In this document: positions 34,534-42,851 of the stretch, in pieces | Layout: every line of letters begins with the position of its first letter | How positions within the stretch are numbered: the stretch's first letter is position 1 | Source of the DNA: Acidobacteriota bacterium | Lineage (GTDB): Bacteria > Acidobacteriota > Terriglobia > Terriglobales > Acidobacteriaceae | Assembly (NCBI GenBank): GCA_021846945.1 | Contig: JAJZVZ010000013.1 | Coordinates: 1-53,356, forward strand | Reading direction: 5' to 3' | Length of the DNA: 53,356 nt | Program-made: the position numbers and the translations under genes | The notes under the pieces: model-generated | Seen by the model: the letters and a program-made list of their open reading frames with translations, nothing else | Databases searched by the model: none | What the model was told of the DNA's origin: nothing

Positions 34534-34968
34534 TTACTTCAGCACGAGGAAGATCGCCCAAGCGTGAGCAAATTCCGTTCCGCCGGGTCCGTTCAGCACC
34601 GCTTCTGTCTTGATCATGCGTTTATTCCGGCTCTCGATCCATCCGCGCACGCGCATGGCGCTGCCGGTGGTGACATGCTGGCGCAGGCGAATGCGCAGCT
34701 CGGCCGTCAGCGCTTCCAGTCCAGAGGCTGCCACGGCCTTCGCCATGGACTCGTCCAAGACAGTGCTTATGATTCCTCCGTGAATGATGCCGCGGAAGCC
34801 TTCCATATCGGCGTCCGGAGTCCATGGGGCGGTCATCTCTCCAGGCTTGGTTTGTTCGAACCGCAAATGCAGTCCGCGCGGGTTATCGCACCCGCAGACA
34901 AAGCACGACGATTGCGATAGGGCGCTGAGCCTTGGCTGCGCCGCGATTTCCTCCGTCTCTTGCAGCAT
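34534..34968 (-). CDS. Hotdog-fold thioesterase, PaaI-like
   Basis: A 144-aa single hotdog domain. The N-terminal CFVCGCDNPRGLHLRF is typical of this thioesterase group, and the central HGGIISTVLDESMA holds the usual catalytic region (HGG and the following acidic residue). Acyl-CoA substrate unknown. The ATG at 34968 has GAGAGGGA upstream. It follows the CoA-disulfide reductase gene by 83 bases on the same strand and may be the last gene of that operon; a CoA-related theme links the two. Confidence 0.8.
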   Translation of the reverse strand: MLQETEEIAAQPRLSALSQSSCFVCGCDNPRGLHLRFEQTKPGEMTAPWTPDADMEGFRGIIHGGIISTVLDESMAKAVAASGLEALTAELRIRLRQHVTTGSAMRVRGWIESRNKRMIKTEAVLNGPGGTEFAHAWAIFLVLK

Positions 34969-35051
34969 GGTCCCTCTCTTGCGCGCATCTTGGCTGGCCT
35001 GAGACCGGATGGGTCCCGGCTTGCAGCCGGCCACCGTGCGCGCATGGCATC

Positions 35052-36707
35052 TTACTCCAGCGGATACATGACGCGATAGGTCTGATAGCCTCCGGAAAGG
35101 CTGCGCGCGCGAAAACCATGCTGGGTCAGAATCCGGCATGCGTAGTAGGCGCGCTGGCCGATGCCGCAACTGACCCAAATCTCGCGGTCATGCGGCAGGC
35201 CGGCCATCTTTGACCGTAACTGGCCGAGCGGAATATTGACGGCTCCATCGACCGAATCCCTATGGAACTCGTGGGGTTCGCGGACATCCACAATATACGC
35301 GTCCGTATCGTCTAATTCCTGCCAAGGGGCAAGCGCGACATCTCCGCGCAGCACGTTGGCGGCAGCCATGCCGGCCAGATTCACCGCATCTTTGGCGGCG
35401 CCAAACTGGGGCGCATAGCAAAGCTCCGCATTTTCGAGATCGAAGACCGTGGCGTTCATCTGAATAGCCGTGGCGATCACGTCAATGCGACGCGCCACGT
35501 CCGCTTCTCCAATGGCCTGCGCGCCCAGCACGCGGCCGTCACTCTTGCGAAAGACAAGCTTGATGTGGATGGGATGCGCGCCGGGGTAATAGCTGACATG
35601 CTGATTGGGATGCAGATAGACACACTGAAAATCGTCGATGCCGGCGCGGCGAAGGCACTTTTCGGTTGCGCCCGTGAGCGCCACGGTGAGGCCGAAGAAG
35701 CCACAGACCGCGGTCGCCAGGACACCGTCGAATTCCGCATCGCGCCCGCAGATCGTGTCGGCTGCCACGCGTCCCTGACGATTCGCCGGCCCCGCCAGGG
35801 GAATCAGCTCCCATTGACCAGTGAGACGGTTTTGCACTTCGACAGCGTCTCCAACCGCCCAGATGTGCGGGTCGCTGGTGCGCATCCGGGAATCGACGCG
35901 AATGCCGCCCCGCCTGCCGATCTCCAGGCCTGCCTCGCGCGCGAGCTTCGCTTCAGGGCGCACACCGATCGCAAGCACCACGATATCCGCATCCAGCGCC
36001 GCCCCGCCCTGGGTGCGCACAATCAGGCCTCCACTCGGCGGCTGCTCGAAGGATGCGACGCCATCGCCCATGCGAAGGCGGATTCCGCGGGCGATGAGTT
36101 GCTCGCGCGCATACTCCGCCATCTCCCGGTCGAGCGGCGGCATGATCTGATCCGCCAGCTCGACGATGGTCACAGCAATGCCTCGATGCGCCAGGTTCTC
36201 GGCCATCTCCAGCCCGATGAAGCCTCCGCCAACCACCACGGCTTTGCGCGGGTCTTTCGAATCGATCCAGGTTCTTATCTCGCGGCTGTCGGGGATACTG
36301 CGCAGAGTGAAGATGCCGGGCAGATCGATTCCGCAACACGGCGGACGGACCGGAGCGGAGCCGGGTGAAAGCACCAGAGCATCGTAGTGCTCGCGATACT
36401 CGCGTCCGGTATCGAGATCATGAACCGCGATGGTGCGCGCCGCGCGGTCGATGCTCACGACTTCATTGCACGTGCGGACTTCGATATTGAATCGCTCGCG
36501 AAATAAGGCGGGCGTAGCCAGCAGCAGTTTTGCCTCGTCGTGAATGACGTTTCCTACGTAGTAAGGCAAACCACAATTGGCAAAGGAGACATAGGGACCG
36601 CGGTCGAGTAAAAGGATCTCCGCGTTCTCATCCATCCGCCGCAAACGCGCCGCGCAGGTTGCCCCGCCTGCGACGCCGCCGACAATCACCACTCGTTTCC
36701 TGCTCAT
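35052..36707 (-). CDS. CoA-disulfide reductase / NADH oxidase fused to rhodanese
   Basis: A 551-aa flavoprotein of the CoADR-Rhd type. FAD-binding GGVAGG (10-15), the redox-active cysteine in FANCGLPYY (C45), a NAD(P)H-binding VVVGGGFIGLEMAE near 178, the dimerisation domain to about 445, and a C-terminal rhodanese domain with the active loop CGIGQR (C514). Such enzymes reduce CoA disulfide, CoA persulfide or polysulfide with NAD(P)H. Both catalytic cysteines are present. It lies 48 bases downstream of the NifX-like gene, so it belongs to the same operon and suggests a link to sulfur or persulfide handling. Confidence 0.9.
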   Translation of the reverse strand: MSRKRVVIVGGVAGGATCAARLRRMDENAEILLLDRGPYVSFANCGLPYYVGNVIHDEAKLLLATPALFRERFNIEVRTCNEVVSIDRAARTIAVHDLDTGREYREHYDALVLSPGSAPVRPPCCGIDLPGIFTLRSIPDSREIRTWIDSKDPRKAVVVGGGFIGLEMAENLAHRGIAVTIVELADQIMPPLDREMAEYAREQLIARGIRLRMGDGVASFEQPPSGGLIVRTQGGAALDADIVVLAIGVRPEAKLAREAGLEIGRRGGIRVDSRMRTSDPHIWAVGDAVEVQNRLTGQWELIPLAGPANRQGRVAADTICGRDAEFDGVLATAVCGFFGLTVALTGATEKCLRRAGIDDFQCVYLHPNQHVSYYPGAHPIHIKLVFRKSDGRVLGAQAIGEADVARRIDVIATAIQMNATVFDLENAELCYAPQFGAAKDAVNLAGMAAANVLRGDVALAPWQELDDTDAYIVDVREPHEFHRDSVDGAVNIPLGQLRSKMAGLPHDREIWVSCGIGQRAYYACRILTQHGFRARSLSGGYQTYRVMYPLE

Positions 36708-36755
36708 GCTTCTCCATCAAAAATTGGCCCGCCGGAGGCAGCGATTCGGCTGTAC

Positions 36756-37100
36756 TCAGTGATCGCAGGTGTTCTCGCCGGTGGCCAGCGATCCGTCCAA
36801 ATACTGGCGTACAAGCTCCGTAGCGCTCTCAGGGGGCGCGCCCGTGAGGACATCAATCGAGGCTTCCTGAAATAACGAGCGTGCACGAGCTCCCATGTTG
36901 CCCGCTATGATGTGGGTCACACCGCGCTCCTTGAGCCATGGTGGAAGAAGACCGGGCTGGTGTTCGGGAGCCTGTGTTTCCCCAGTGGCGATCACCTGCT
37001 TTGTCGCGAGATCAATGTCGGCGAAAAAGAACTTCTCGCAGTGTCCAAAATGTTGCTCAAGAAGGTTGCCAGTCACGGGAATTGCAATGCGCATGGGCAT
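36756..37100 (-). CDS. NifX/NifB C-terminal-like cofactor-binding protein (second copy)
   Basis: A 114-aa protein of the dinitrogenase iron-molybdenum cofactor-binding family (RNase H-like fold). It begins MRIAIPV and has the QHFGHCEKF metal-cofactor site and a central GVTHIIAGNMG loop. The C-terminus ends in CDH. There are no nitrogenase genes nearby, so this is the stand-alone type found with MinD-like ATPases. Two ATGs (37100, 37094) are possible; AAGGA fits the first. Part of the minus-strand operon. Confidence 0.85.
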   Translation of the reverse strand: MPMRIAIPVTGNLLEQHFGHCEKFFFADIDLATKQVIATGETQAPEHQPGLLPPWLKERGVTHIIAGNMGARARSLFQEASIDVLTGAPPESATELVRQYLDGSLATGENTCDH

Positions 37101-37127
37101 GAATTTTTCCTTTCGTTGAAAGTCTGG

Positions 37128-38024
37128 TTATGGAATTGTTGCCAACGGAGAACTGCGTTCATGCACTGCGTCCTCGATGGCGCGCCAGAGCCTTTCAAGG
37201 CGGGAGCGCAATTCATTGCCGGCGACATCGACGACCGGAACAGCTTTCAGTTGGGAGTGGACAAAGACGGGATCGTAGTCGATCCGGCCCAGGACTGCGC
37301 AGCCAGATTCCAGCGCAAATGCTTCAATCCGGGCTGTGATTTCTGCATTGATGTCCGCTTTGTTGATGACAATGCCGGTAGGAATGCCGAAGTGGCCAGC
37401 GAGTTTGAGCGCGCGCTGGAGATCGGCAAATCCGGACAGAGAAGGCTCCGCGATCATCACCGTGTAGTCGGCTCCGGTCAGCGACGAGATCGCCGGGCAG
37501 CCGGTTCCGGGCGGGCCATCCGCAAGAATCCAGGATGCGCCCTGCTGGCGAGCGAGTTTCCTGGCTGACTGCCGCAAGACCGACACCAGCTTTCCGGAAT
37601 TTTCCTCACCTGGTTCCAGAAAAGCATGAATCATGGAGCCGTAGCGGGTGCTGGAGATGAACCAGCGGCCGCAGACGTGGCGTTCCAATGAGATCGCGTT
37701 CAGCGGACATTGCCGCGCGCATACACCGCATCCCTCGCAGCGTATTGGATTGATGAATGCGCACCCATTCAAATGGATTGCACCGAAGCGGCATGCTGCC
37801 ATACAGGCCCCGCAGCTGTTGCAGATCGCGGCGTCCACCTGCGCCTTCGCGCCTCCACGAAAGTCGTAGCTTTGCCGCACGAGTGGATTAAGCAGCAGAT
37901 GCAGGTTGGATGCATCCACGTCGCAGTCGACGGTTACGGCATTTCGCATCATGACGGCAAATGCCGCGGTGAGGCTGGTTTTGCCAGTGCCGCCCTTGCC
38001 GCTCAGGACCACAATCTCTTTCAT
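37128..38024 (-). CDS. MinD/Mrp-family ATPase with 4Fe-4S insert (copy B)
   Basis: A 298-aa P-loop ATPase. The deviant Walker A SGKGGTGKT (8-16) is followed by a ferredoxin-like insert with CNSCGACMAAC and CEGCGVCARQC (about 68-106), then the remaining ATPase fold with ADGPPGTGCP. This architecture is typical of tandem MinD-like ATPases found with NifX-like proteins in anaerobes; a role in metal-cluster assembly or cell-division-like positioning has been discussed. The start ATG overlaps the stop of copy A (4 bases), showing coupling. Confidence 0.88.
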   Translation of the reverse strand: MKEIVVLSGKGGTGKTSLTAAFAVMMRNAVTVDCDVDASNLHLLLNPLVRQSYDFRGGAKAQVDAAICNSCGACMAACRFGAIHLNGCAFINPIRCEGCGVCARQCPLNAISLERHVCGRWFISSTRYGSMIHAFLEPGEENSGKLVSVLRQSARKLARQQGASWILADGPPGTGCPAISSLTGADYTVMIAEPSLSGFADLQRALKLAGHFGIPTGIVINKADINAEITARIEAFALESGCAVLGRIDYDPVFVHSQLKAVPVVDVAGNELRSRLERLWRAIEDAVHERSSPLATIP

Positions 38025-38869
38025 GCCGATGCCTCTGCTCCCAGTGATTGAGCAATTGCAGCCATGGCGGCGCGGAAGGCAGGCACTGTCTCGAAAGGAT
38101 GCTCGCCACGGGAGTACGCTTCAGCGATGGCACGATCTTCGGCGATCCGGCCAAGAACGGGAAGACCGGCAGACGCGCAGAACCTGTCCACGCGAGCGTC
38201 GCCGATGCCGTCGCGGTTGATGACAACGCCGGCGCGCAGATCCATCCGCCGGACGGCCTCGGCCGCGATGCGCAGGTCGTTGAGACCGAACGGCGTTGGC
38301 TCCGTCACTAGAACAACACAATCGGTGTCTTCCACGGCTGCGATCATCGGACAACTAGCGCCGGGCGGGGCATCGAGGAGCAGGACATCGGCCTCACGCT
38401 CCATCTGCCTGACGGCGCGAATCAGAGCGACAGTCGCGGTTTCGCCCGCGTTCAACGATCCTTGGGTGAACTGGATCTTCCCGACTGATCCATCGGCAAA
38501 TTCTCCGATCGCCCGCGGTCGCTCAGTGATCGCTCCGCGCGGACAGACCTCAGTGCATCCTCCGCAGGAATGACAGATTTCAGGGAAGAGAACCACCCTG
38601 GATGCGGTCACGGCGATGGCGTTGAAGCGGCAGGCATCACTGCACTTGCCGCAGTGGTCACACCGGGACTCGTCAATCGCGGGCACGGGACGCATCACCG
38701 GACCAGCAAGAAAAATTGCCGGATGCAGCAGCAGCGCGGCGTTGGGCGCTTCGACATCGCAATCGATAACGTGGACGGATTGGCGGCGCGAGAGATAGAG
38801 CGCAAGCCCCGTTGCTACCGTGGTCTTGCCGGTTCCGCCCTTTCCGCTCGCCACCGCAATGCGCATCAT
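38021..38869 (-). CDS. MinD/Mrp-family ATPase with 4Fe-4S insert (copy A)
   Basis: A 282-aa paralogue of the next gene. Walker A ASGKGGTGKTTVATGL near residue 7, a ferredoxin insert with CDHCGKCSDAC and CHSCGGCTEVC, and the later LLDAPPGASCP loop. The ATG at 38869 (adjacent ATG at 38866 possible) is chosen over the in-frame TTG at 38875; AGAGGA lies about 9 bases upstream. The two ATPases probably act as a heterodimer, as inferred for other tandem pairs. Confidence 0.88.
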   Translation of the reverse strand: MMRIAVASGKGGTGKTTVATGLALYLSRRQSVHVIDCDVEAPNAALLLHPAIFLAGPVMRPVPAIDESRCDHCGKCSDACRFNAIAVTASRVVLFPEICHSCGGCTEVCPRGAITERPRAIGEFADGSVGKIQFTQGSLNAGETATVALIRAVRQMEREADVLLLDAPPGASCPMIAAVEDTDCVVLVTEPTPFGLNDLRIAAEAVRRMDLRAGVVINRDGIGDARVDRFCASAGLPVLGRIAEDRAIAEAYSRGEHPFETVPAFRAAMAAIAQSLGAEASA

Positions 38870-38920
38870 GCGCAAAAATCCTCTTTCTTTACTCTGTGCC
38901 TGAAAACCGGACAGGCATCA

Positions 38921-39193
38921 TTATGATTGCTGCTCTCTCTTTCCGCCCAAACCAGACGCCTGTTGCCGGATCCAATCCAGGCGCCTTTCCAGCCAACCTG
39001 CTTCCTGTTCGAGCGCGGTCATCTGCTCCGCGGCTGCGCGGCCTCTCAACCGGCGCTGCATTCTCATTCCCCGGCCTTGCAGCCGCTGTTGCGTCGCAGA
39101 GCCTAAATCCGCCTGCGCTCCGGCGCACTGCCCAAATCTACGTCCCGAGCCCGGCCCATTACCCAACGGCCCGGTTCCATCCATGAATGGCAT
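38921..39193 (-). CDS. DUF5320 family small protein
   Basis: A 90-aa Gly/Arg-rich protein. The opening MPFMDGTGPLGNGPGSGRR and the following GQCAG are typical of DUF5320 proteins; the C-terminal part is a short coiled coil (about 55-80). Function unknown, though the family commonly accompanies NifX-like and MinD-like genes. The ATG at 39193 follows AAGGAG with 8 bases spacing. It starts 18 bases after the first NifX-like gene. Confidence 0.75.
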   Translation of the reverse strand: MPFMDGTGPLGNGPGSGRRFGQCAGAQADLGSATQQRLQGRGMRMQRRLRGRAAAEQMTALEQEAGWLERRLDWIRQQASGLGGKREQQS

Positions 39194-39211
39194 TTTCGTA
39201 ACTCCTTCTTC

Positions 39212-39568
39212 TCAAGCCGGCGCGCTGCCGGAATCCTGCTGCTCTGCCAGGCGGCCGTTGCGGAAAGCCTCCACTGCACTGAGCGCACTCATTGCGCCGC
39301 AATGGAAAACCTGAACACCACCTGTTGCGAGAACAGCCAGGGCTTTCGGCCCCACGTGCCCGCTGAGGACAGTTTTTGCACCCGATCGGCATACAGCCTC
39401 CGCGGCGCGAATGCCGGCGGCATGAGCAAGCTCCTGCGCTTCCGCGTTGTCGAGGGCGCTCCACGAGCCGGTTTCGGTATCAAAGACAAGAAGAAACGCG
39501 GCGCGGCCAAAGCGCGGATCAACTTCGCTTTCGGGCGCTGCTCCTTTTGAACTGATGGCAATCTTCAT
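39212..39568 (-). CDS. NifX/NifB C-terminal-like cofactor-binding protein (first copy)
   Basis: A 118-aa protein opening MKIAISSKG with the DPRFGRAAFLLVFD site and LSGHVGPKALAVL, typical of the iron-molybdenum cofactor-binding family. It is the first gene of the minus-strand operon, ahead of DUF5320 and the two ATPases. ATG 39571 is an equal alternative start. The promoter region upstream contains a TGCACC-ATA-GGTGCA palindrome just after the predicted transcript start. Confidence 0.85.
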   Translation of the reverse strand: MKIAISSKGAAPESEVDPRFGRAAFLLVFDTETGSWSALDNAEAQELAHAAGIRAAEAVCRSGAKTVLSGHVGPKALAVLATGGVQVFHCGAMSALSAVEAFRNGRLAEQQDSGSAPA

Positions 39569-39592
39569 CATAATTTCCATGACAGATGCGAA

Positions 39593-39607
39593 TGCACCAT
39601 AGGTGCA
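39593..39607. promoter_or_regulatory. Possible operator of the NifX/MinD operon
   Basis: TGCACC and GGTGCA separated by ATA, a perfect 15-bp inverted repeat lying between the predicted -10 box and the first gene. A repressor site here would block transcription just after the start point. Confidence 0.4.
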
Positions 39608-39617
39608 ATCTACATCT

Positions 39618-39647
39618 ATTGTGATGGAGAACTGCAAACTTCGTCAA
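39618..39647 (-). promoter_or_regulatory. Candidate sigma-70 promoter of the NifX/MinD operon
   Basis: On the minus strand, TTGACG (39647-39642) is followed after 18 bases by CACAAT (39623-39618); matches are five and four of six. Transcription would begin near 39611, about 43 bases before the start codon. Confidence 0.4.
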
Positions 39648-39758
39648 GTCCGGAAGTCGCGCTTTGGCCAAAGATCATCTCCGGGCGCGGCCGGAAGGAA
39701 TGAATTATCCATTCCGGCTGCTCTGCCGAAGAGATCTAAGCTGTGAAGGCAGCAGGCA

Positions 39759-40229
39759 TCATTGCGCAGCCCATCGTCCGCCAGACCATTTCGGGAATCC
39801 TTGCTTGTCGCGCAGAGTAAGTGTTTTGCCGTCCTTGGTGATTTCGCGGGCGATCAGGGCATCAGCTCCATTGAGCTGAATCTTTGATCCGGTCACCTGG
39901 ATTTTGTCGCCAGTGGCAAATGCGAACCCGCTGTCGGTCACGTACGCTGACGGTCCGACGTGCACATCGTATGTCTGTCCGCCACTTTGCACGCTCAGGT
40001 GGATACCGCTCCATCCGCGTCTTCCCGTTGGATTCGTCACAGCGCTGACCGTGCCCTGCAACGTGGTTTCAGTAGAAGGATTATAGAGGCGAGACTGGCC
40101 ACCCGCCTGCGCGAGCGCCGGAGCGGCAATGAGAGCAGCTAACGCCAGCACCGCCAGAAAACGGATTTGTGTGAAGTTCAACGGGCCTTTTGCGGCCCAC
40201 GCAGAAAAGACGCCATTCCTCTTTCGCAT
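39759..40229 (-). CDS. Exported OB-fold-like protein, function unknown
   Basis: A 156-aa protein with an N-terminal signal peptide (about 24-44, ending ALAQA). The mature part resembles small OB-fold barrels: ETTLQGTVSAV, then VHVGPSAYV, GDKIQVTGSKI, LIAREITKDGKTLTLRD and a final GFPKWSGG. Similar exported proteins occur in Acidobacteriota and Deltaproteobacteria-like groups, often near metal-related genes; that association is from memory. The ATG at 40229 follows GGAG with about 8 bases. Divergent from the padR-like gene, sharing its regulatory region. Confidence 0.6.
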   Translation of the reverse strand: MRKRNGVFSAWAAKGPLNFTQIRFLAVLALAALIAAPALAQAGGQSRLYNPSTETTLQGTVSAVTNPTGRRGWSGIHLSVQSGGQTYDVHVGPSAYVTDSGFAFATGDKIQVTGSKIQLNGADALIAREITKDGKTLTLRDKQGFPKWSGGRWAAQ

Positions 40230-40301
40230 AGCGTTCTCCAAGGATGCAAGATGCACCCGCAGAGATAGACTCCGGCAGCGCACCAAACGATTACAGTGCA
40301 G

Positions 40302-40355
40302 ATCACACCTATTTCATTTTGTGATAATCTCTATCCGGGACTCACGGTGAGTCCC
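40302..40355. promoter_or_regulatory. PadR promoter with 19-bp palindromic operator
   Basis: An extended -10 box TGTGATAAT (GATAAT at 40323-40328) predicts transcription start near 40335. A palindrome GGGACTCAC-G-GTGAGTCCC (40337-40355) sits on the transcript start, 15 bases before the padR ATG. A second inverted repeat ATCACA-N12-TGTGAT (40302-40325) overlaps the -10 box. The layout suggests autorepression and perhaps control of the divergent gene. Confidence 0.6.
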
Positions 40356-40370
40356 AGTTTGGGGGCTGGA

Positions 40371-40790
40371 ATGCCACAACGGTTCTGCGCGCGCCACGGC
40401 AGGGATTACCCCTGCACTTGTGGGATGGGCAATTTATATCGCTTTGTCGAGCCGGTCGTTCTGCTGCTCCTGAAGCAGAAGGGCCGATCCTACGGCTACG
40501 ACCTGGCCACGGACCTGCAGGACCATGCCCTCACCGACGCCGAGATCGAAAAAGGCGCTCTCTACCGGACACTGCGTCAATTGGAGACGAACGGCAATGT
40601 CAAATCGGAGTGGGAGACGGATGGGGCCGGTCCCGCGCGGCGCGTGTACCGGCTGACGCGGCAGGGCGAGCGGCATCTGGAAGAATGGGCCGCGGTGCTC
40701 GAGCATCTCTCGAAGTCCATGACGCGTTTCGTGCGCGAAGTGAGGGAACTGTCGCAGGAGCCGGCGCCTGCAAAGCGAATCTCTGCCTAG
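40371..40790 (+). CDS. PadR-family transcriptional regulator with Cys-rich N-terminus
   Basis: A 139-aa regulator. The winged helix-turn-helix (about 20-100) contains NLYRFVEPVVLLLLKQKG, SYGYDLATDL, EKGALYRTLRQLE and the RRVYRLT wing, all typical of PadR. A C-terminal helix for dimerisation follows. The first 20 residues carry C6, H9, C15, C17, a possible metal-binding patch not found in classical PadR. The ATG at 40371 is preceded by GGGGG and by a palindromic operator. Because it lies next to the NifX/MinD cluster it may control it; no matching operator is visible there, so this is inference. Confidence 0.88.
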   Translation: MPQRFCARHGRDYPCTCGMGNLYRFVEPVVLLLLKQKGRSYGYDLATDLQDHALTDAEIEKGALYRTLRQLETNGNVKSEWETDGAGPARRVYRLTRQGERHLEEWAAVLEHLSKSMTRFVREVRELSQEPAPAKRISA

Positions 40791-40859
40791 CCGGAACGAA
40801 GTGACTGGTCTTTCTCTGCTTGCGGCTCGGCATGATGATTCCACGCCGATTAAGAAACC

Positions 40860-42851
40860 TCACGGACTCATCAGATGGAGATGGGGGCGATCTCGTGTTT
40901 TGCCCGCCCATTCCCAGTAGTGCAGCAGGATGGTGTAAACCATCAGCGCGGTTTCGCCTTCACCCCAGAGCATATACTTTGCCGCCTGGCTCATCAGGTT
41001 TTGTCCGGTGAGATCGAGGAAGAGGGCGATGGGATCGAGCAACTCGGTGAGATAGGCGATGGTGTTCGCCAGTGCGACTGCGCCCCAGACGTCGAGCACA
41101 AAGTACCCGTCTTCCTGCCGGATGCGGATGCGCAGCGGCGCGATGAATTCGCTGCGGTTGTCGAGCAGGTTGACGTGGAGGAAGGCTATGGGGCCGGTGA
41201 CGTGGTAATGGCCGAGGATCTCAGCAGACTTGGCGATGCGGCCCGCCCGGTCCATTTCACGGATGGGCACCAGGTTGACTCTTTTCCCTGCGAGCACAGG
41301 CCATAGCGCCGCCGAACTCTCATTGATGAAGGTCAGCTCGGAGACGCGCAGTTCTTTTGCCCGCTGGTAGCGGCTCAAGGCGCTGAAGATCAGGATTACC
41401 GCGATGAAGATCGAGGAGATGATCACGCCGTCGGGCCGCTCGATGACGTTGGCGATCACGGTATAGACGAAGAGCAGGCTTACCGCCCAGAAGAAGACGC
41501 TAAGCGCCAGCGCCTTGCCGCCGACGCGCCGGCCGGTCTGGTATTCGCGCCAGAGGGCAAGCGAGACCGCGACTGCCGCGGAGAGAATGAGCACCAGCAC
41601 TCCGGTGGCGTAGGCCGATCCCTGAGCTTCGACATTGGCCTTGAAGACCAGGGTGACGATGACATCGATGGCGAAGAGCACCACCACCATGGGGCGGCGG
41701 TAGGAGACCCAATGTGGCGCCATGCCAAAGCGCGGCAGATAGCGCGGGATCAGATTGATGAGGCCTGCCATCGCCGATGCCCCGGCAAACCAAAGAATGG
41801 CGATGGTGGAGAGATCGTAGACAGTGCCGAAGATGTTGCCGAGGATCTCATGGGCGAGATATGCCAGGGCGCGCCCGCTGGCCGGGCCGCCCACTCTATA
41901 TGCAGATTCAGGAATCAGGATTGTGGTAGCGAAACTGGAGAAAATCAGATACACGCCCATGATGACGGCAGCCGCGGCCAATAACTTGCGTGTATTGCGA
42001 ATGCGGCCCGCGGGCACGTCCGCGGTTTCGATCTCCTTTTCTCCTGCGACCAGCGGCATTACAGCCACTCCGGTTTCAAATCCGCTGAGTCCCAGAGCCA
42101 GCTTGGGAAAAACCAGCGCGGAGGCAATCGCAATTGACGTCCAGTCGGTGTGCATGCTCATGGCGAGCCGCCAGTGAGAGGCCAGTTCCGGGTGGGCTGC
42201 AATGCGCAGCAAGCCGGCCACGATCACCACCAGATTGAGCAGCATGAAAGGAATGGCGACGAAGGTCGCGACGCGGATCGCCTCCTTGAAGCCGATGAGA
42301 AAGATGATGGCCAGAACCAGCAATAGAAAGAGCGTCAAGCCGAGTTGCGCATGGCCCAGGTAGGTTTTCAGGTAAGGATTCGCCACGGCGTGCCGCGCGG
42401 CATCGGCAGCCGAGAGAGTCATGGTGATGACGAAGTCCGTAGCTGCGAATCCCAGCAGAACCAGCACCAGGATTTTGGACTTCCATCCTGTGAGCAGGTT
42501 TTCGAGCATGGCGATTGAGCCCTGTCCGGCGTAGGAACGTCCCGCGACCTGAACGTAGACGGGCAACGCGCCGAGCAGCGTGACCGCGACCAGAATCAGG
42601 GTGGCAGTTGGAGAAAGAAGTCCGGCGGCCAGCAGGGCAATGCCCGGCTGATAGGCGAGTGAGGAAAAATAATCAACGCCGGTAAGCCAGATCACCCAAT
42701 ACCAGCCGTAGCTGCGCTCGTGGACGCGCAACGCATCCAGGCGTCCGCCGCGGAAGAACCATTTGCCCAGTGCGGTTCGCGGCGGCGCAGTCTCCGGTGT
42801 CGGGAGCCGTAATACGGTGGCGCGGGTCTGCGTGGCGGAAGATGGTGACAT
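40860..42851 (-). CDS. APC-superfamily amino-acid permease with cytoplasmic C-terminal domain
   Basis: A 663-aa transporter with about twelve membrane helices (about 50-500) and a C-terminal soluble region of about 150 aa. The first helix carries the VDYFSSLAYQPG stretch typical of a large bacterial APC group. Substrate unknown; amino acid or potassium/proton symport are both found among distant relatives. The ATG at 42851 (MSPSSATQ) is chosen; an upstream ATG at 42902 is possible, and neither has a clear ribosome binding site. A promoter and a leader of about 107 bases with a GC-rich hairpin precede it. Confidence 0.8.
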   Translation of the reverse strand: MSPSSATQTRATVLRLPTPETAPPRTALGKWFFRGGRLDALRVHERSYGWYWVIWLTGVDYFSSLAYQPGIALLAAGLLSPTATLILVAVTLLGALPVYVQVAGRSYAGQGSIAMLENLLTGWKSKILVLVLLGFAATDFVITMTLSAADAARHAVANPYLKTYLGHAQLGLTLFLLLVLAIIFLIGFKEAIRVATFVAIPFMLLNLVVIVAGLLRIAAHPELASHWRLAMSMHTDWTSIAIASALVFPKLALGLSGFETGVAVMPLVAGEKEIETADVPAGRIRNTRKLLAAAAVIMGVYLIFSSFATTILIPESAYRVGGPASGRALAYLAHEILGNIFGTVYDLSTIAILWFAGASAMAGLINLIPRYLPRFGMAPHWVSYRRPMVVVLFAIDVIVTLVFKANVEAQGSAYATGVLVLILSAAVAVSLALWREYQTGRRVGGKALALSVFFWAVSLLFVYTVIANVIERPDGVIISSIFIAVILIFSALSRYQRAKELRVSELTFINESSAALWPVLAGKRVNLVPIREMDRAGRIAKSAEILGHYHVTGPIAFLHVNLLDNRSEFIAPLRIRIRQEDGYFVLDVWGAVALANTIAYLTELLDPIALFLDLTGQNLMSQAAKYMLWGEGETALMVYTILLHYWEWAGKTRDRPHLHLMSP

